Positions 33,301 to 45,329 of a stretch of 64,000 nucleotides of DNA are shown piece after piece (position 1 is the stretch's first letter; every line of letters starts with the position of its first letter). Where the stretch lies: positions 3,410,001-3,474,000 of the forward strand of contig CADCXD010000005.1 in assembly GCA_902806575.1 (NCBI GenBank), written 5' to 3'. The notes under the pieces were generated by a model. That model had not been told where the DNA came from. It did not search any database and worked only from the letters and a program-made list of their open reading frames with translations. This DNA comes from Jackrogersella multiformis. Lineage: Eukaryota > Ascomycota > Sordariomycetes > Xylariales > Hypoxylaceae. The position numbers were made by a program, and so were the translations under genes.

Positions 33301-34092
33301 GATAGGCATCTTCTAGCTCCGACAATCTGTTTGCGGAGTTGTCCGGGTCCCGAATATCGTCCTCGGTGAGCTGCTGGTCGCAGCCACCCGCAAGCAAAAC
33401 GCAGTTGATGACCTCCATTAATGCTTTAGCATCGTCTTGCTGGTAGCGCTGAAACCACTGCGCGGCGACATCTTTAGAAGAATCGCCGGAACCAAACACG
33501 TCGGCTTGCAAAGAAGGATGTCAGTACAATAATTAAGGATTGGAAGGGCGCGGTAAACAAATCTAGCTCTCTTACCATAAAGACCATCTCCGTCTGGACG
33601 AGCAATGGCGACTCTGACAGTCTTCTTAGGTCTGTTCGGAAGCTTGACCGCGGGCGCATTCGAAGCAGACGCCGCATCTGCCGCTGGTGCGCTGCCATTT
33701 ACTTTTGCGCGCTTGGCCGCAGGTTTCTTGGATCGAGATTTTTGTTTGGATCTAGACTTCTTCGATCGAGAAGTGGGTTCTTCTTCAGCTTCGTCATCTT
33801 CATCGTCTGGGTCGCTCAGCTCTTCCTCGTCTTCCTCGACGGGCGACTCGTTCTCGCCATCTTCATCGTCGCGATCGGGACCTCGCTTGCGCTTGGCTGA
33901 CGAAGGATCGTTCTGTGGTTCAGGAGAGAATTTCTGAGGGGCCCGCACAACGCGTCCGGATCTTCGTCGCGAATTGTCGGGGGCGGAGGCGGAGGCGGAG
34001 GCAGAGGCAGAGGCAGAAGCGGTAGCGGACGCGGGCGAAGATGTCGCGTTATTATCTGAGGTTTCCATTAGGGGCAATCTGGATGGTGACAT
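30359..34092 (-). CDS. Cohesin subunit Scc3/STAG (stromal antigen family)
   Basis: HEAT-repeat subunit of cohesin required for sister-chromatid cohesion and DNA loading. Exons are 34092-33576, 33504-33296 and 33229-30359, giving 1198 aa, normal for the family. The N-terminus is disordered: a Ser-Ala repeat, Arg/Lys patches and an acidic stretch. The STAG region follows (AAQWFQRYQQDDAKALMEVI and on, about residues 175-240). The stromalin conserved domain is clear: FVHRYRDIDPKIRAECIEAL and WICTLPTVYMAPEYLRYLGW, DVSVSTRLEVLKQL (about residues 375-450). The C-terminus is acidic (SAELVIEDDDDDE to the end), as in other fungal Scc3. The ATG at 34092 is the first in frame; a second at residue 9 is possible. 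Intron borders agree in phase. Assignment is secure. Confidence 0.94.
33985..34025 (-). repeat. GGAGGC/GGCAGA coding hexamer repeat (Ser-Ala tract of Scc3)
   Basis: A 6-bp tandem repeat encodes alternating Ala-Ser near the N-terminus of Scc3 (about residues 22-37). As a coding hexamer repeat it keeps the frame when copy number changes. Confidence 0.8.
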
Positions 34093-34910
34093 GTAGACAT
34101 GTGAGATTGAATTTCAATGCGATGCGACCATTCCCGCCATGAATGAATAGGTGCAATGTACGATGTACGGTGTATGGTGTATGATGTATGGTGTACTGAA
34201 GAATTCCAAGGTTCAAGTTTGGATGTTGACTGGAGGAGATTCCTTAGTAAAATTCAGGCGCGTCTGATACCTAGTACCAAGTGCCAGGTGGTGGGGAGGA
34301 GCGTGTTTGGATTCGTCAAAAACGAAAGCCGGCTAACCTTGCTGCCTGGGTACCTAGGTACCTACTTCCTTTCTTCCTTTTCGGGGATAAAGGGAACTCA
34401 AAAACTCTCCTAACTCTATTTATTTTCATTTATTCAATGGTCGAGTATCCGCATACATGCATATATACATCTATCAGTATCATTATTATGTAAGACAGGT
34501 ACCTAGGTACATATCGATACTCCACCAGAACCATCCCCCCCCCAATACCTAGGTATTGATAGATTACCTATTACATGCTAGAAATACACATCAAAAGTTA
34601 CTAGAGACTAGAACATCAATATGAAGCTGAATAGTTCACTTCTTCTTTTCTATATTTTATATCGACATTCTATTCTTTATCCTGTTTCTGGTTTAATTAC
34701 GACTATATGAATTTGTCCTGTTTTTAAGAAGGCACTCGGAATACCTATAGTATATCGCCTAAAATTTATCTCATATACACACATAGAACTTTGAGATTGA
34801 GATAAGGCATCAATGTCGCGTTCTTAATGGAAGCTCTTCAAGGTTTTCCTCCGTTCAATATGAAATAAGTTCAGAGCATTAAATTGTCTTACTTAACAAA
34901 TACACGCAAG
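34093..34910. promoter_or_regulatory. Divergent promoter region, Scc3 / UreD
   Basis: About 0.8 kb between divergent starts. A period-7 array (34151-34197) is closest to Scc3. CCTAGGTACC palindromes lie at about 34349-34365 and 34498-34512, with a C-run near 34538-34545. The UreD side is AT-rich. No gene seen. Confidence 0.5.
34151..34197. repeat. Diverged 7-bp tandem array (GTACGAT/GTATGGT)
   Basis: About six units of period 7 (GTACGAT, GTACGGT, GTATGGT, GTATGAT, GTATGGT) lie 60-105 bp upstream of the Scc3 start. Confidence 0.75.
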
Positions 34911-35903
34911 ATGGATTCGCCCTTCCCAAAGTCGACATCCCTCCCGGGAGAGGGTGGAATAGTTGTCAAACTCGCTCCTAACAACGTCTCTTCCCTTGAG
35001 AGTATGACATATCAGTACCCGCTGAAACTCATATCTCCTGCTTCTGCTGCTGAACAGGGAAGTGTGCTGGTATTCCTCTTATCATACGGTGGAGGCCTTG
35101 TTGGCGGCGACCAAATTAACCTCTCCATCGACGTACAACCGAAGGCCAGACTCAGCATTGTTACCCAGGGACATACTAAAGTATTTCGACCTGCTACGCC
35201 AGATGCCGTGACTAGGCAGAATTTAAAAGTTGAAATCAAAGACGGCGCTGCACTCTGTCTCCTCCCGGATCCTGTTCAGCCATTCGAAAGTAGCATCTAC
35301 GAGCAGGTCCAGGTTTTCAAGCTAACCGCCGATGCATCTCTGTGCTTTCTGGATTGGGTTACTCAAGGCCGTACTGCTCGGGGCGAGGACTGGAGCTTCG
35401 TTCGGTGGGTTGGGCGCAATGAAGTTTGGTCTACCTCCGGTACTACAGCTTCCAAGGATCGGCTTTTGGTCAGAGATGCGGTCATCCTTGACAGTAAAAA
35501 TAAACCTGCTGGGCCCCCCTCACTTCGAGAGTCGATGTATGGGCATGCTGTCATGGGAACTTTGATTCTTCGTGGCCCTATGACCAAATCTCTTGGCGAG
35601 TTCTTCTTGGCCGAGTTTGCCGCCCTACCACGGCTAGGCTCTCGAGATTTCCGCAGCGCCGAGGCGCGTGAGAAGGACGAAGCGATACCTCAGTCTCCTC
35701 TCGAACGTTGGCGGACTATGAGGTTGGAGGAAGAGAGGAATAAACAGATACTTTGGACAGCCGCCAACGTGCGCGGTTGCATCGTGGTGAAATTTGGCGC
35801 TGCAACTGTTGAAGCCGCCAGACAATGGATAGGATCGATGCTCTTTCAAGAAGGCAGTATTGAACAACATTTTGGCGAGCAATCCTTAATGTGTGTTCGA
35901 TGA
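34911..35903 (+). CDS. Urease accessory protein UreD
   Basis: 330-aa chaperone that works with UreF and UreG to load nickel into apo-urease in the cytosol, enabling use of urea as nitrogen source. The UreD signatures are present in order: LLSYGGGLVGGDQINL (about residues 54-69), VTQGHTKVFR (about 85-94), LLPDPVQPFESS (about 117-128) and LDWVTQGRTARGEDW (about 146-160), where the GR-RGE segment is the conserved core. Length is normal for fungal UreD. Intronless. The open frame extends nine codons upstream, but the first ATG is 34911, in the context GCAAGATGG. No urease or other accessory gene is in the window, as usual in fungi where these genes are unlinked. Confidence 0.93.
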   Translation: MDSPFPKSTSLPGEGGIVVKLAPNNVSSLESMTYQYPLKLISPASAAEQGSVLVFLLSYGGGLVGGDQINLSIDVQPKARLSIVTQGHTKVFRPATPDAVTRQNLKVEIKDGAALCLLPDPVQPFESSIYEQVQVFKLTADASLCFLDWVTQGRTARGEDWSFVRWVGRNEVWSTSGTTASKDRLLVRDAVILDSKNKPAGPPSLRESMYGHAVMGTLILRGPMTKSLGEFFLAEFAALPRLGSRDFRSAEAREKDEAIPQSPLERWRTMRLEEERNKQILWTAANVRGCIVVKFGAATVEAARQWIGSMLFQEGSIEQHFGEQSLMCVR

Positions 35904-36536
35904 TTCTACGCACCACGATAGGACCATAATTAATTGTAATCCCATTCCGCGATTATCAGTTCATAATAAATGAATCAGAAACATTCGCCGTTATTTCATA
36001 TTTCCTTACTCGTCTAAAAATCTTATTTAAACAATATTGTAAGTCTCCTTTTCTCTTGGGCCGCCTCCTTTTCATGTAAACATGAGAGCAAGTACATAAG
36101 ACTTACTTAAATGGGTTTCCACGATATGAATGGTCAATTGCTTAGGTGATTAGAGCAAGGCGGTCAGGGTTGTCAGGGTTAGGTACTTGCCTACCTAGGT
36201 ACCTAGGTACAGAACGACCAAAAGCCAGAACCAGTTGGCAGCCAGCTGTTGATAGACCAACACCTTAGGTAATCATTATACCCCACCATACCTAGGTACC
36301 TACCCCGGTTACCTACATAGGTACCTAGTCCTCTTCGCCTTCGACTTACAGACTTACAAGGTTGCCCCACCATAAACTTTTCTAATCATTCACCTTATTA
36401 AATTCAATTCACCTTATCGAAAGATCGACGACTCACTCATTCACTTATTCGTGGTATAATATCTACTTACATTCCAAGAACTTCATCTTCATTTCGTTTT
36501 TAGAATCAAGTTCCCAAATATCAATGATATAACAGG
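35904..36536. promoter_or_regulatory. Intergenic, UreD 3' end and Rpc4 promoter
   Basis: CCTAGGTACC palindromes cluster at 36190-36215 and 36290-36330. A TATAATA at about 36456 lies 80 bp before the Rpc4 ATG. No gene seen. Confidence 0.5.
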
Positions 36537-38245
36537 ATGCCTCCTCGTGGTCCACGTAGTAGTGCGAGGGGAGGAAGAGGAAGGGGACGAGCATCAGCCA
36601 GAGCTGGTCACTCAAGCGCCACAAGCAGAGCTTCAGTCGACGATGCGGAGACATCTCAACCTCAACCACAGACCTCTTCAGATGGTAGTGATCTAGTAAC
36701 GCAGGATGCATCTTCGCTAGAAAGTCCAGGAGAAGCCTCATCAATATCCGATGTTCAAATCGATCAGTCAGCCGCTTCTAGTTTAAGGCAATCACGAACT
36801 CCCAGTGCAACTCCATCGCGTGTTGGTGGCCGGTTCAGACCTAAGAACGTCCGTAGAGATGCGGCAGAACGAGCAATGCTGGAGGCTGAGAGAAGTCGCG
36901 ACTTGGCGGTGAAAATAAAAGAAGAGGAGCGCGAGCAGCGAGCAGAAGAGCGAAAGGCAAGACGAGGCCGAGGAAGAGGAGACATGTCCCAGCGTGGATT
37001 CACCAGACGAACTATAATGGCAACTGGTCCATTCTCTGCATTACATCAAGGTAAAATAATCTTACCATTGCTCGATAATATAAAATCGGGAAATTTACTA
37101 ACCCGCGCTCAGAGAATGTGAAAGGCGGTACACGGGGGTCAAGAGGCGATACTAGCTTCACTTCCCAGCACAACGCTTTAAGATACAAGCCTAGACGGGA
37201 GCACGAGAATAGGCTCAATATCGACCTCCTCAACGGGTATTCCGGAGCCGACGAGGATGGAAATCCCCTTTCCTACTCCGACTCTCGCCAGAAGAAGTCA
37301 ACCGGAAGTCTTCCAGTCGGCCTTCTCCGGACCCAACACGAAGATGCCGAGATCAAAGTCAAGACGACCGCAGAACTTGAAGCGGAGGACCGCCAATCAT
37401 CCGATGACGATCAACTGTTTATCACCCAAGCGGAGGAGGACCTGGACGACATGGGCATGGCAAACGATAGTGACGTCTGGCATGCTGCTCCCAAGAGCCA
37501 AGTCAAGGTCAAGCCTGAACCAGGCGCGGATGCTGAGGAAATGGATGTTGAAATGTCCGACATCCCCGAAGCAGTACAGCCAAAGGCACCCCCCTCACCA
37601 GAGACCAAGAAGAAACTGGTCGACAGCGAGGACCGTGCTGCGATTGCACAGCGAAAACGAAAGTACAAGGCGATCAAGGACCCCGAGACCAGGCAGAACA
37701 TGGAAGACTTGCAATATCAACTCAGCACACTTAGCTTCAAAGCTGCCGCCGCCGAGGAGGCGGAAGGTGGTGCGGAAGAACGGCAAAAGCAATTTAAAGA
37801 CGACCAGATCATGCTCTTTCAGCTACCGCCCATCCTCCCACCGCTAGCCAAGCCCTCGGACGACGCAGATGGCGAGGCGGGAACCGCCGCCGCCGCCGCC
37901 AGAGTGAAGATGGAAGACGGCGCCAAGGCAGAAGAAGGGCGGAACCCGTTCGCCACCCTTCCGCCGGAGGGAGGCCTCATCGGCAAGCTCCACGTGCGCA
38001 AGTCCGGCAAGGTCGAATTCGACTGGGGAGGAACCATCCTGAGCCTAGGCGTGGGCGCGGAGACGGACTTCCTGACGTCAGCCATCATGATCGAACAGAA
38101 CGTGGACCTGCAGAACCCCGAGGCCAGCTCTGGCGTCGCCTGCGGCATGGGCGAGGTCATGAACAAGTTCGTGCTGGCGCCGATCTGGGACGAGGAGGAG
38201 GATTGGGACCCTAGTCTCGATGGCATCGACGGGCTTGGTCAATGA
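36537..38245 (+). CDS. RNA polymerase III subunit Rpc4/Rpc53
   Basis: Pol III subunit that acts with its Rpc37 partner in initiation and termination on tRNA, 5S and other small-RNA genes. Exons are 36537-37050 and 37113-38245 (GTAAAA donor, GCTCAG acceptor), giving 548 aa. The N-terminus is basic Arg/Gly-rich (PPRGPRSSARGGRGRGRA), then disordered, then a Lys/Glu/Arg helix (AERAMLEAERSRDLAVKIKEE). The conserved C-terminal Rpc4 domain (about residues 445-540) is seen in GGLIGKLHVRKSGKVEFDWGG and GVACGMGEVMNKFVLAPIWD. The central part has acidic runs and a KVKPEPGAD segment resembling a SUMO consensus (inference). The assignment rests mainly on the C-terminal domain and is confident. Confidence 0.92.
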
Positions 38246-39843
38246 TCATTCGTGCCGTCGCTTTGTGGTGTATATTGCAGACCTGCGCCATCCTACCATG
38301 TACTATGTTAGAGTTATGCGAATTGTCTTATGGAACCTTTGGCGATAGACCCTAGGTTAGCTATTTGGGTCACAATCGCCGGCTTGGCTGTCTTTATGTT
38401 GGAACTTGGCTCGCTAACGAGCAGTTCCCGGAATGGAGGTTACTTATCTTGTTTCTACGTACATCCTACCATGCAGTGTACCTAGGTGTAAGCAGGCAGG
38501 CAGAGCAGCAAATAAGAAAGAAACAAGACCAACAGTCATGATACCCCCGGCACTTAACATCAACGGATATCGCAAGAAACAGGACCCAGGTCCTTAAGAT
38601 AAGAAATTGCACTACAATTACAAGCAAATGCAAATGCAAGTATGGAAGTAAACGAAGAGAATGCGACGCGCCTAGATTAGGTCCTGGTCGCCCGCCCCAG
38701 GGCGCGGCAGCCCGAGAACGAACCCTATCCGTGCCATATGTAGGTAGGTATGCCGGCACCCATGGCCTTAATACACGCGTCCTAACGGCGACGACTATCT
38801 ATATATAGGCTAGGTAGGTACTATTATATGCAGGTAGGTACATAGTAGGTACTAAACTACACCCCACCCTCCGTTTCACCGGAATTCCCACGACGATCCC
38901 GTCGGGCGCGGATTAGCCGCGTTCTAGACTCGCGGCTACCTGACTACATGCCTACCTAAGTGCGTAACGTAAGAATGTTGGTGGTGGTGGTGGGAGGAGA
39001 GAAGATTCTGTTTTGTTCCGTCTGTCTATCGTGAGCACCTAGGTAAGTCAGCACGGAATACAGACGGACTGCCCTTGTTAGTCGCGGAAGCCATATATGC
39101 AGTGTAATTGGTAGTAAGGAGAAATGTTACTACTTTCTTAAATTACTTATTTGATGGTCGTCAGCCTGGGTAGGCTACGTACCCCGGACTGAAAGAAAAA
39201 GAGAAATACCGAAATCAAATTACCCATGGCCAGTGCCCGGATGTTGGAATAACGGAATACGGGGTAGACTCAAGGGTGGCTCGGTGCTCGAGACTTGGAA
39301 AAAAGGGCCTGCACTCTCGATCCCTTTCCTGCTGTGTGGTGTTGGCGTCTAAGCTATATCAAACTCCAGACTCACGCCTAGTTCCATGCAAAATCAACCA
39401 TCATTGGATGAATTATATTTTTTACAAGCTTATAATTACTATTATATGCATAGCTGTAAACCATTAGAAGCCAACTAGTCTTCAATATCTCGGGTTATAC
39501 ATTCCCAAGACTTGCTTCTAAAGAGATGGGTATCCAAGACAAAACAGGCCCTCAGCCGAGTGCTCTTCAAATGGGAAGGGGATTTTCGATCTTTTTATTC
39601 CGCCGTGAATTCCTAGGGTCCCACTACGCCTTTGCCTGTAGCCCAGCCGCCTCCCAATAATATATCCCTTTTTTCGGCCGTTTGGGGTATATCCAATATA
39701 TGATCCATATAAATATCTAGGTAGAATCGAAAAAGGACAAAAAAAAAGAAGTCAACGTTATAGTTCTGTGATGGGAGTTTTTATTCATAACGCATCAGTC
39801 TCGGGGCGTCGTGGAGGAGTGCTTCGTAAATCTGGTGCGGTTT
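38246..39843. other. Convergent intergenic (1.6 kb)
   Basis: Between two stop codons (Rpc4 on plus, rhodopsin-domain gene on minus). Contains TAGG/GTAGGTA runs (about 38740-38850) and a GGT run (38978-38994). No supported gene. Confidence 0.5.
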
Positions 39844-41478
39844 TCACCTTAGATAGACCGATGGTATGCGTGGTATAGGTGGTATAGGCGGTAGCGGTTT
39901 TGTTGGCGGCAGCGAGCTCCTAGGGAAATCGTGTTGCGATATGACCCGACTGAGCTCAAATGATCCATCGTTTGACGAGTCCTGTTCTGATAGCCAGGTT
40001 TCATCGCGTCGGTGTGCTCCCGGGGGTGGAGAAGGTGTGACGTTGCCCTCGATGATATAAATCTCGCTCCTTGACTCACTGAGATTAGGACCGGGCCATA
40101 CGTCCGACCGAGCATCTTCCTCTAATGCTGTCTCGTGAAGTGTTGTAAATTGCGACGGTCGGGATCGATGACTCCTACTACTAGCCAACGTATCGGCATC
40201 TGAGGTTGATCGGGATCGTTGAGGAAGCATTGGGGCATCGGATGAAGCTCGGGATCGAAAGCTCTTACTCGTCCAGCTCATGGCATCTGATAGCGATAGT
40301 GGTCGTTGAATCTTACCGACAAACGACCCAGCGACTAGTGAATAAGGCCTGCCGGCCTTTGTTTGGGACTCGATATCCACGAGGGTCACGTCGGTAGACC
40401 CGAAAGCCGGTATTCTTTTCGATCGTTCCGTACAAGACACACCATGGCTATTGACCCCCGTTGCACGACTCTGTCCGGTCGAGCCAAATCCTCTGATTTT
40501 CCACAAACGAAGTAAGGGCCGTATAGTAACAAGACTCGAGGCAACAATGGCAACTCCTGGCTCAATCAGTGTCCAGACCATCGCGTCAGTTCCGGCATCT
40601 ATATTAGATACGAGTAATCAGAAATCCGTGTAACACATGTAGCATCGATAACTATTGATAAGAGACAAAGACTTACGCAAGATATCTGCCATGTCTGTGA
40701 GGTCTGCAAGGAACTTCAGTCGGATGAGGGTCGCAATGCTTGCGAATATACCCATGCCCAAGACAATGACGACAGTAAGCTTAGCTTGTGCCGTCATCTT
40801 GACCTTCCAGAGAATGGGAATAGGGATTAGAGCGTATAGCCAGTCGGATAGTATAGTCATGATACTCAAGGAGTAAGCGGCATTAACGATCTCGTCGGCG
40901 GAGACGCAATGAGAGGTGGGATCTTTTTGAAGGATGGTGTAATCCCATTGAGCAGAAACCGGGTTACACTGAAATATATTCCAGAAGAACAAGACTAGAC
41001 TCCATATTGTGACAATGACGATACTAGCGTAGAGAGTATACTTGTATCTGTTTTGCGTAGCAAGGCGGAGGAGGAAGATGCCAACGCTAAGCTTGATCAA
41101 CCACATGTTAGAAACGTAAGTCGCGGTAGCTAATGCTTGATACATCAAAGCCTGAATCTGATGGAACTGATCGAGCGATTGGTCGTGTCTGCCTAAGCCT
41201 TCGCGGACTCCCATAAGTATTAGAGCGCACGAGACTGTGAAATTTACCTGTGTACAGTGAGTATAATTACAAGAGATAAAGTTGATATAACCACGCCCAT
41301 GACTTACTTGAGCAGCTAGCATGATCCAGTCATCCCACCGGAAGCCGTTCGTTAACCTAGCTCGAACGAAGGACCTCAGAGAAACTGATAACCAGGAAAG
41401 GACCAGCATAGTTATGGCGGTAGCCACCAGAGCACCGCCATTGCTGTCTGTCGGGGCATTCGGGTCTTGGACTGCCAT
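39844..41478 (-). CDS. Rhodopsin-domain seven-helix membrane protein (Pth11-like group)
   Basis: 498-aa membrane protein with the fungal rhodopsin-like domain found in Pth11-type and related receptors. Exons are 41478-41308, 41247-40677 and 40598-39844. Seven hydrophobic helices span about residues 18-290. Family hallmarks: FRWDDWIMLAAQ after helix 1, WLIKLSVGIFLLRLA in helix 3, FFWNIFQCNPVSAQWDY with the conserved Cys and Trp, and VWTLIEPGVAIVASSLVTIRPLLRL at helix 7. The 200-residue cytoplasmic tail is Ser/Arg-rich and ends in a Pro-rich stretch (PPTKPLPPIPPIPRIPS). No CFEM domain. The first intron (41307-41248) is 60 nt and stop-free, so it can be read through. Ligand and signalling partner are unknown; a role in sensing is inferred from the family only. 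Confidence 0.88.
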
Positions 41479-44400
41479 GATAGATATAGTCTATCAGGCG
41501 CCAAGGGAAAGAAAGACTCTTGAGGGAAATTGGAGAAGAGGAAGGTAACGATCAAAAGAAGCGAAGAATGAAAAAGAGATGCATACGGACCGGCCCATAT
41601 GTATTACTCACGAGAAAGGCAAAAACAAAAATATAATAAAAAAGTGACCAGCACTATGGGACGACGTTGTGGAGACGGGACTTAGCAGTCCATCATAAGT
41701 CTTATGGATAATAGAGCAATACTAATAGTACTATGTAGGCAACCTACTACGTAGAGCATTAGAGTAGATAGCAAGCCGAAATCATGCATGCATATCGGGG
41801 TAACCTTGCCTCTGCTATACCGGAGGAGGGGACTCATTCCTGCTCTGCGCCGTGATGCCCCCGGATGCGAACCGAAGCAAATGTAACGGTAGAGTTGGCC
41901 GAGAGCCCTGGAGGCTAGTGTAGTGTACAGCTGAGTAGAAACTCCTGCATGTGCGAGCATGATACCCTTGCTATGCTATACGCGTAGCCTTGTAATAGTC
42001 GGCCCAACGACAGGGAGGCCAATACATACTATGTATAGTATGAACATGGTAAATTGTAAATTACCTAGGCACGGCGGATCCTGTCGGTTTGTTGATACCC
42101 GCATGTTTATAGTGTCCCTTGTGTCTTTTAGCTTGTACTCACTAGTTTTCATGGGCTTTACGGCGTACACAGTAGAGGATATTTTACTATTCCTTACGAT
42201 TCGGATTTATTAGAGATAGATGAGGAGTAGAAGTTTAGTTGAAGATTGAAGAAGTGGGATGAAAGGTTTTTTTATGATACCTAATGTCATATCGGTTTCT
42301 TGCATATACACAGATACAATATATATTATATATTACGGATTACGGATTACGTATTGCAATCTCGCTTACTTACCTAGGTACCTATGTACATGCTATCTAG
42401 GTAGAAAGTCCGATCTTAACCACCTATCTACCTACATAGGTACCTTTTTCTAGGTACATATGTAGGTACTTAAGTAGGTACTTAAATGGTACTATACCCT
42501 AGGTACCTCACATACATATTTACTTACGTACCTACCTCATATCTAGGTACCTATAGGTATAGGAAATCTTAGGAAATCTTATCACAACGCAAATTCTCCG
42601 ATTCAATACTAGGTACATAGTTACTAATTACCTACGTACTATAAACAAACAAATCTTGGAACTTCCATTCGGTCCACTTCACTCCATTCAGTCTACTACC
42701 TAGAATGTCGCAAGTTTTATTCCTCCTAGTGGTACACTAATTCTGCTAGAACCTGTCAGATCCAGTCTGCCGGTATGTCTATCTACTACATAATAGCAGC
42801 TGTCCACCAGTCTGGGTACCTAGGTAGTGACGGTAGTCATCCAGCTAGGGGCGGAGAACGGCCTATACATACCTAGGTAAGTACATATTGTGGGTTCTCT
42901 AACCCTTGATACCTACCTAGGTACCTAGGTACCTATCAATGCTGCTATTTGCTATTGGTAGCATCGCCGCCCGGCATCCAGGCATTATATGGGGATTCAC
43001 TTCGGTTAAGCAGGTCAGCAGAGAAAGTTCCCTTGCACTAGGGAACCCCTTACACTAGGGAACCCTTACACTACCTACCTAGGTACCTAGATAGGTACCT
43101 AGGTGTAGGGAGCAAGCAGTACGAATACTGCGGGACACTCGACGGGACATTCGATTAAGAATTTACAATTTCAATCCACATCGCACCGACCTGCGACTCT
43201 AGCTGCCTAACCTTAAGCGATAGACAGATGAGGGCATCCGAGAACAGACGCCATGATTGACGATAGTAACCACTAAGAATCCTTACCTCCTAAAATCATA
43301 GCATCATTTGCTATCACATCACCCCCGCATGTTTCATCCTCTCCAAGATACCGAGGAACATCTCGATCAAAGTATTTACTATACTAATGTATACACGATA
43401 GTAGTGTATGTAGGGCCGCCGCGATGCTTGTCGGAGAGCAATCCGACTGTTGGGTAAAGTTAAACCCCGGCTGCCCAGGAGGCATAAAAGAGAAGGGGGA
43501 GTTAACGTCTGAGAAAGGGTTTCTAAGAAGCTTCCACTGCAATTCCTCATCCAATCACAGGTCTCGGTAGAATTTCTGCATGTCTCACAACCCTCTCAGC
43601 CTCGTTCAAGGTGTGGTAGTAGTAGGTATGAGGTCTATGTACCTAGGGTCAGACGAATCTCCCGTCCCGTTCCAAGGGATCAAGGATCTACGACACCACG
43701 AATGCGGTAAGAACCTCGTGAGGAACTCACCGAAACAAGCTTAGCGTGACGAGGAATCCCATGGACATCACATGGTATTACCTACTGCCTAGCAGCTACG
43801 GTAGTAAGAATAAGAACAGAGACAGCCACAGAAGAACTCATAATAATACCTACATACAATCTGGATCGGGTCCCCAACCGAGCCCTTACTGATAAAAGCT
43901 AGTCTGCGCCGTAGGCTCGGATTGCATGAAGTATCTAAAACATCTAGAACAAAACTATGTACTTACGAACCAGCGAATCTATTCTAGGTATTAGTTGCTA
44001 CCCAGTTTCAAGAATAGCTTCTTGACTTACTAACAGTCAGCTACCTAGGTCCTAGGTACCTAGTGTCGCCCTTTCGACATGTTACCTACACCTCCGAGAA
44101 CCTACATGGCCGCATAGTATTTGACTCTCGAGAAGCTTCTCGGTGTCTTCGGTGTTCTCGTCATTCCTACGTCACTGTTAAACCTGCCCTATCGGGATAA
44201 TGCAGCCGGTGCGTTAACAAGCAAGTATCATTTCCAGAACCACCAGCCCGTCAATTGGAGGAAGACATTTCGAAATGCGAAGTGCGAATGTGCTCACGTC
44301 GGAAACAAGTGGATCAATATGCTAGAAATCGGCCTAATTCTCCGGATTTCACCATCATTAGTCCATCAGTGTCACCATTTGTGTCAAGGGACATTGAAAT

Positions 44401-44713
44401 ATCCGCCCTTAAAACAACCGTCACTCTGATGTAATTCGCCGGTAGAACTCCCCAGCTACCTTCAAGCAGGTTAAGTTAAGCAGGTTAACCGAACGACAAA
44501 GTCATTCACATTGCGCCGATGCAAGTTGTATTATCCCATCTTCCCATTGGGCCAACATCTACAAGTCACATTCCCGTAATGTACCTAGGTAGGTAGGTAG
44601 GTAGGTAAGCAAGTTGTGACAAAAGGACGAATGCAACATGCTGCTGTCAAATTCACAACCCGAGTTTCATTTCAAGCCATTGGCAAATGAAAAAAAGGTC
44701 AAATGTTACGGTT

Positions 44714-44734
44714 TCGAATGGCGAATGGCGAATA
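44714..44734. repeat. 7-bp tandem array (CGAATGG)
   Basis: Two and a half copies of a unit related to the array at 25925-25946, about 600 bp upstream of the formamidase gene. Confidence 0.6.
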
Positions 44735-45254
44735 CCTAGCATCGGCGGAGGACGATAGCATCATCATCACGTCGGCAATTGTTCCCGATTGTTCTTTTTG
44801 TACGAGATAATGCAAAACGCCATCTCCTTCCTATTAAAGCCCTACCCTCCCCCAACATAACTTTTGTTGATCAGCTACATTAAACAGCGAACCATTATAA
44901 GATGAGTTGCAGAATCTTCCATTTCAAACACTTCGTGAAGCCACGAACTGGAAGCTCATAGGAGATAGGTAGTATACCTATGGCATAAAGTAGTAGTCTT
45001 ACTGTAAGTGAGACGGAGAGAGACGGGAGTCTTATGTAGCTTAAAGCCGATATTTGCTACGAGGCGCATTGAGTTGTAAACGCGTCCCCCCCCCCCTCGT
45101 GGACGGTCATGCACTAGCCTGTACCTGCTCCATCGAGTGATGATTGCAAAGTACCCAACTTCATGCATCGCAGAACGTAACTCCAAACATACCAACCTAC
45201 CTAGCTACCCCTAGGTACCTAGCCATACCTCCTCCTCGCCGCAAACACTTCCAT

Positions 45255-45329
45255 AGCAAGGGCTTAGCTCTAGCTCTAGCTCCAGCTCTGGTTCTAGCTC
45301 TAACACCGGCACCGGCACTGGCACCGGCC
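45255..45329 (+). repeat. CTAGCT / ACCGGC short repeats before the formamidase start
   Basis: GCTCTAGCTCTAGCTCCAGCTCT-type hexamers grade into GGCACCGGCACTGGCACCGG directly up to the ATG at 45330. This lies in the leader. Confidence 0.6.

Larger units (their letters stand above)
41479..45329. other. Palindrome-rich intergenic region (3.9 kb)
   Basis: No supported gene. It is dense in CCTAGGTACC-type palindromes (42375-42560, 42820-42935, 43074-43106, 44042-44062, 44581-44610, 45200-45225). Other features: a tandem duplication CACTAGGGAACCC (43036-43071), a period-7 GAATGGC array (44714-44734), and a C-run at about 45087-45096. The plus frame 44121-44429 lacks coding character. Confidence 0.5.
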
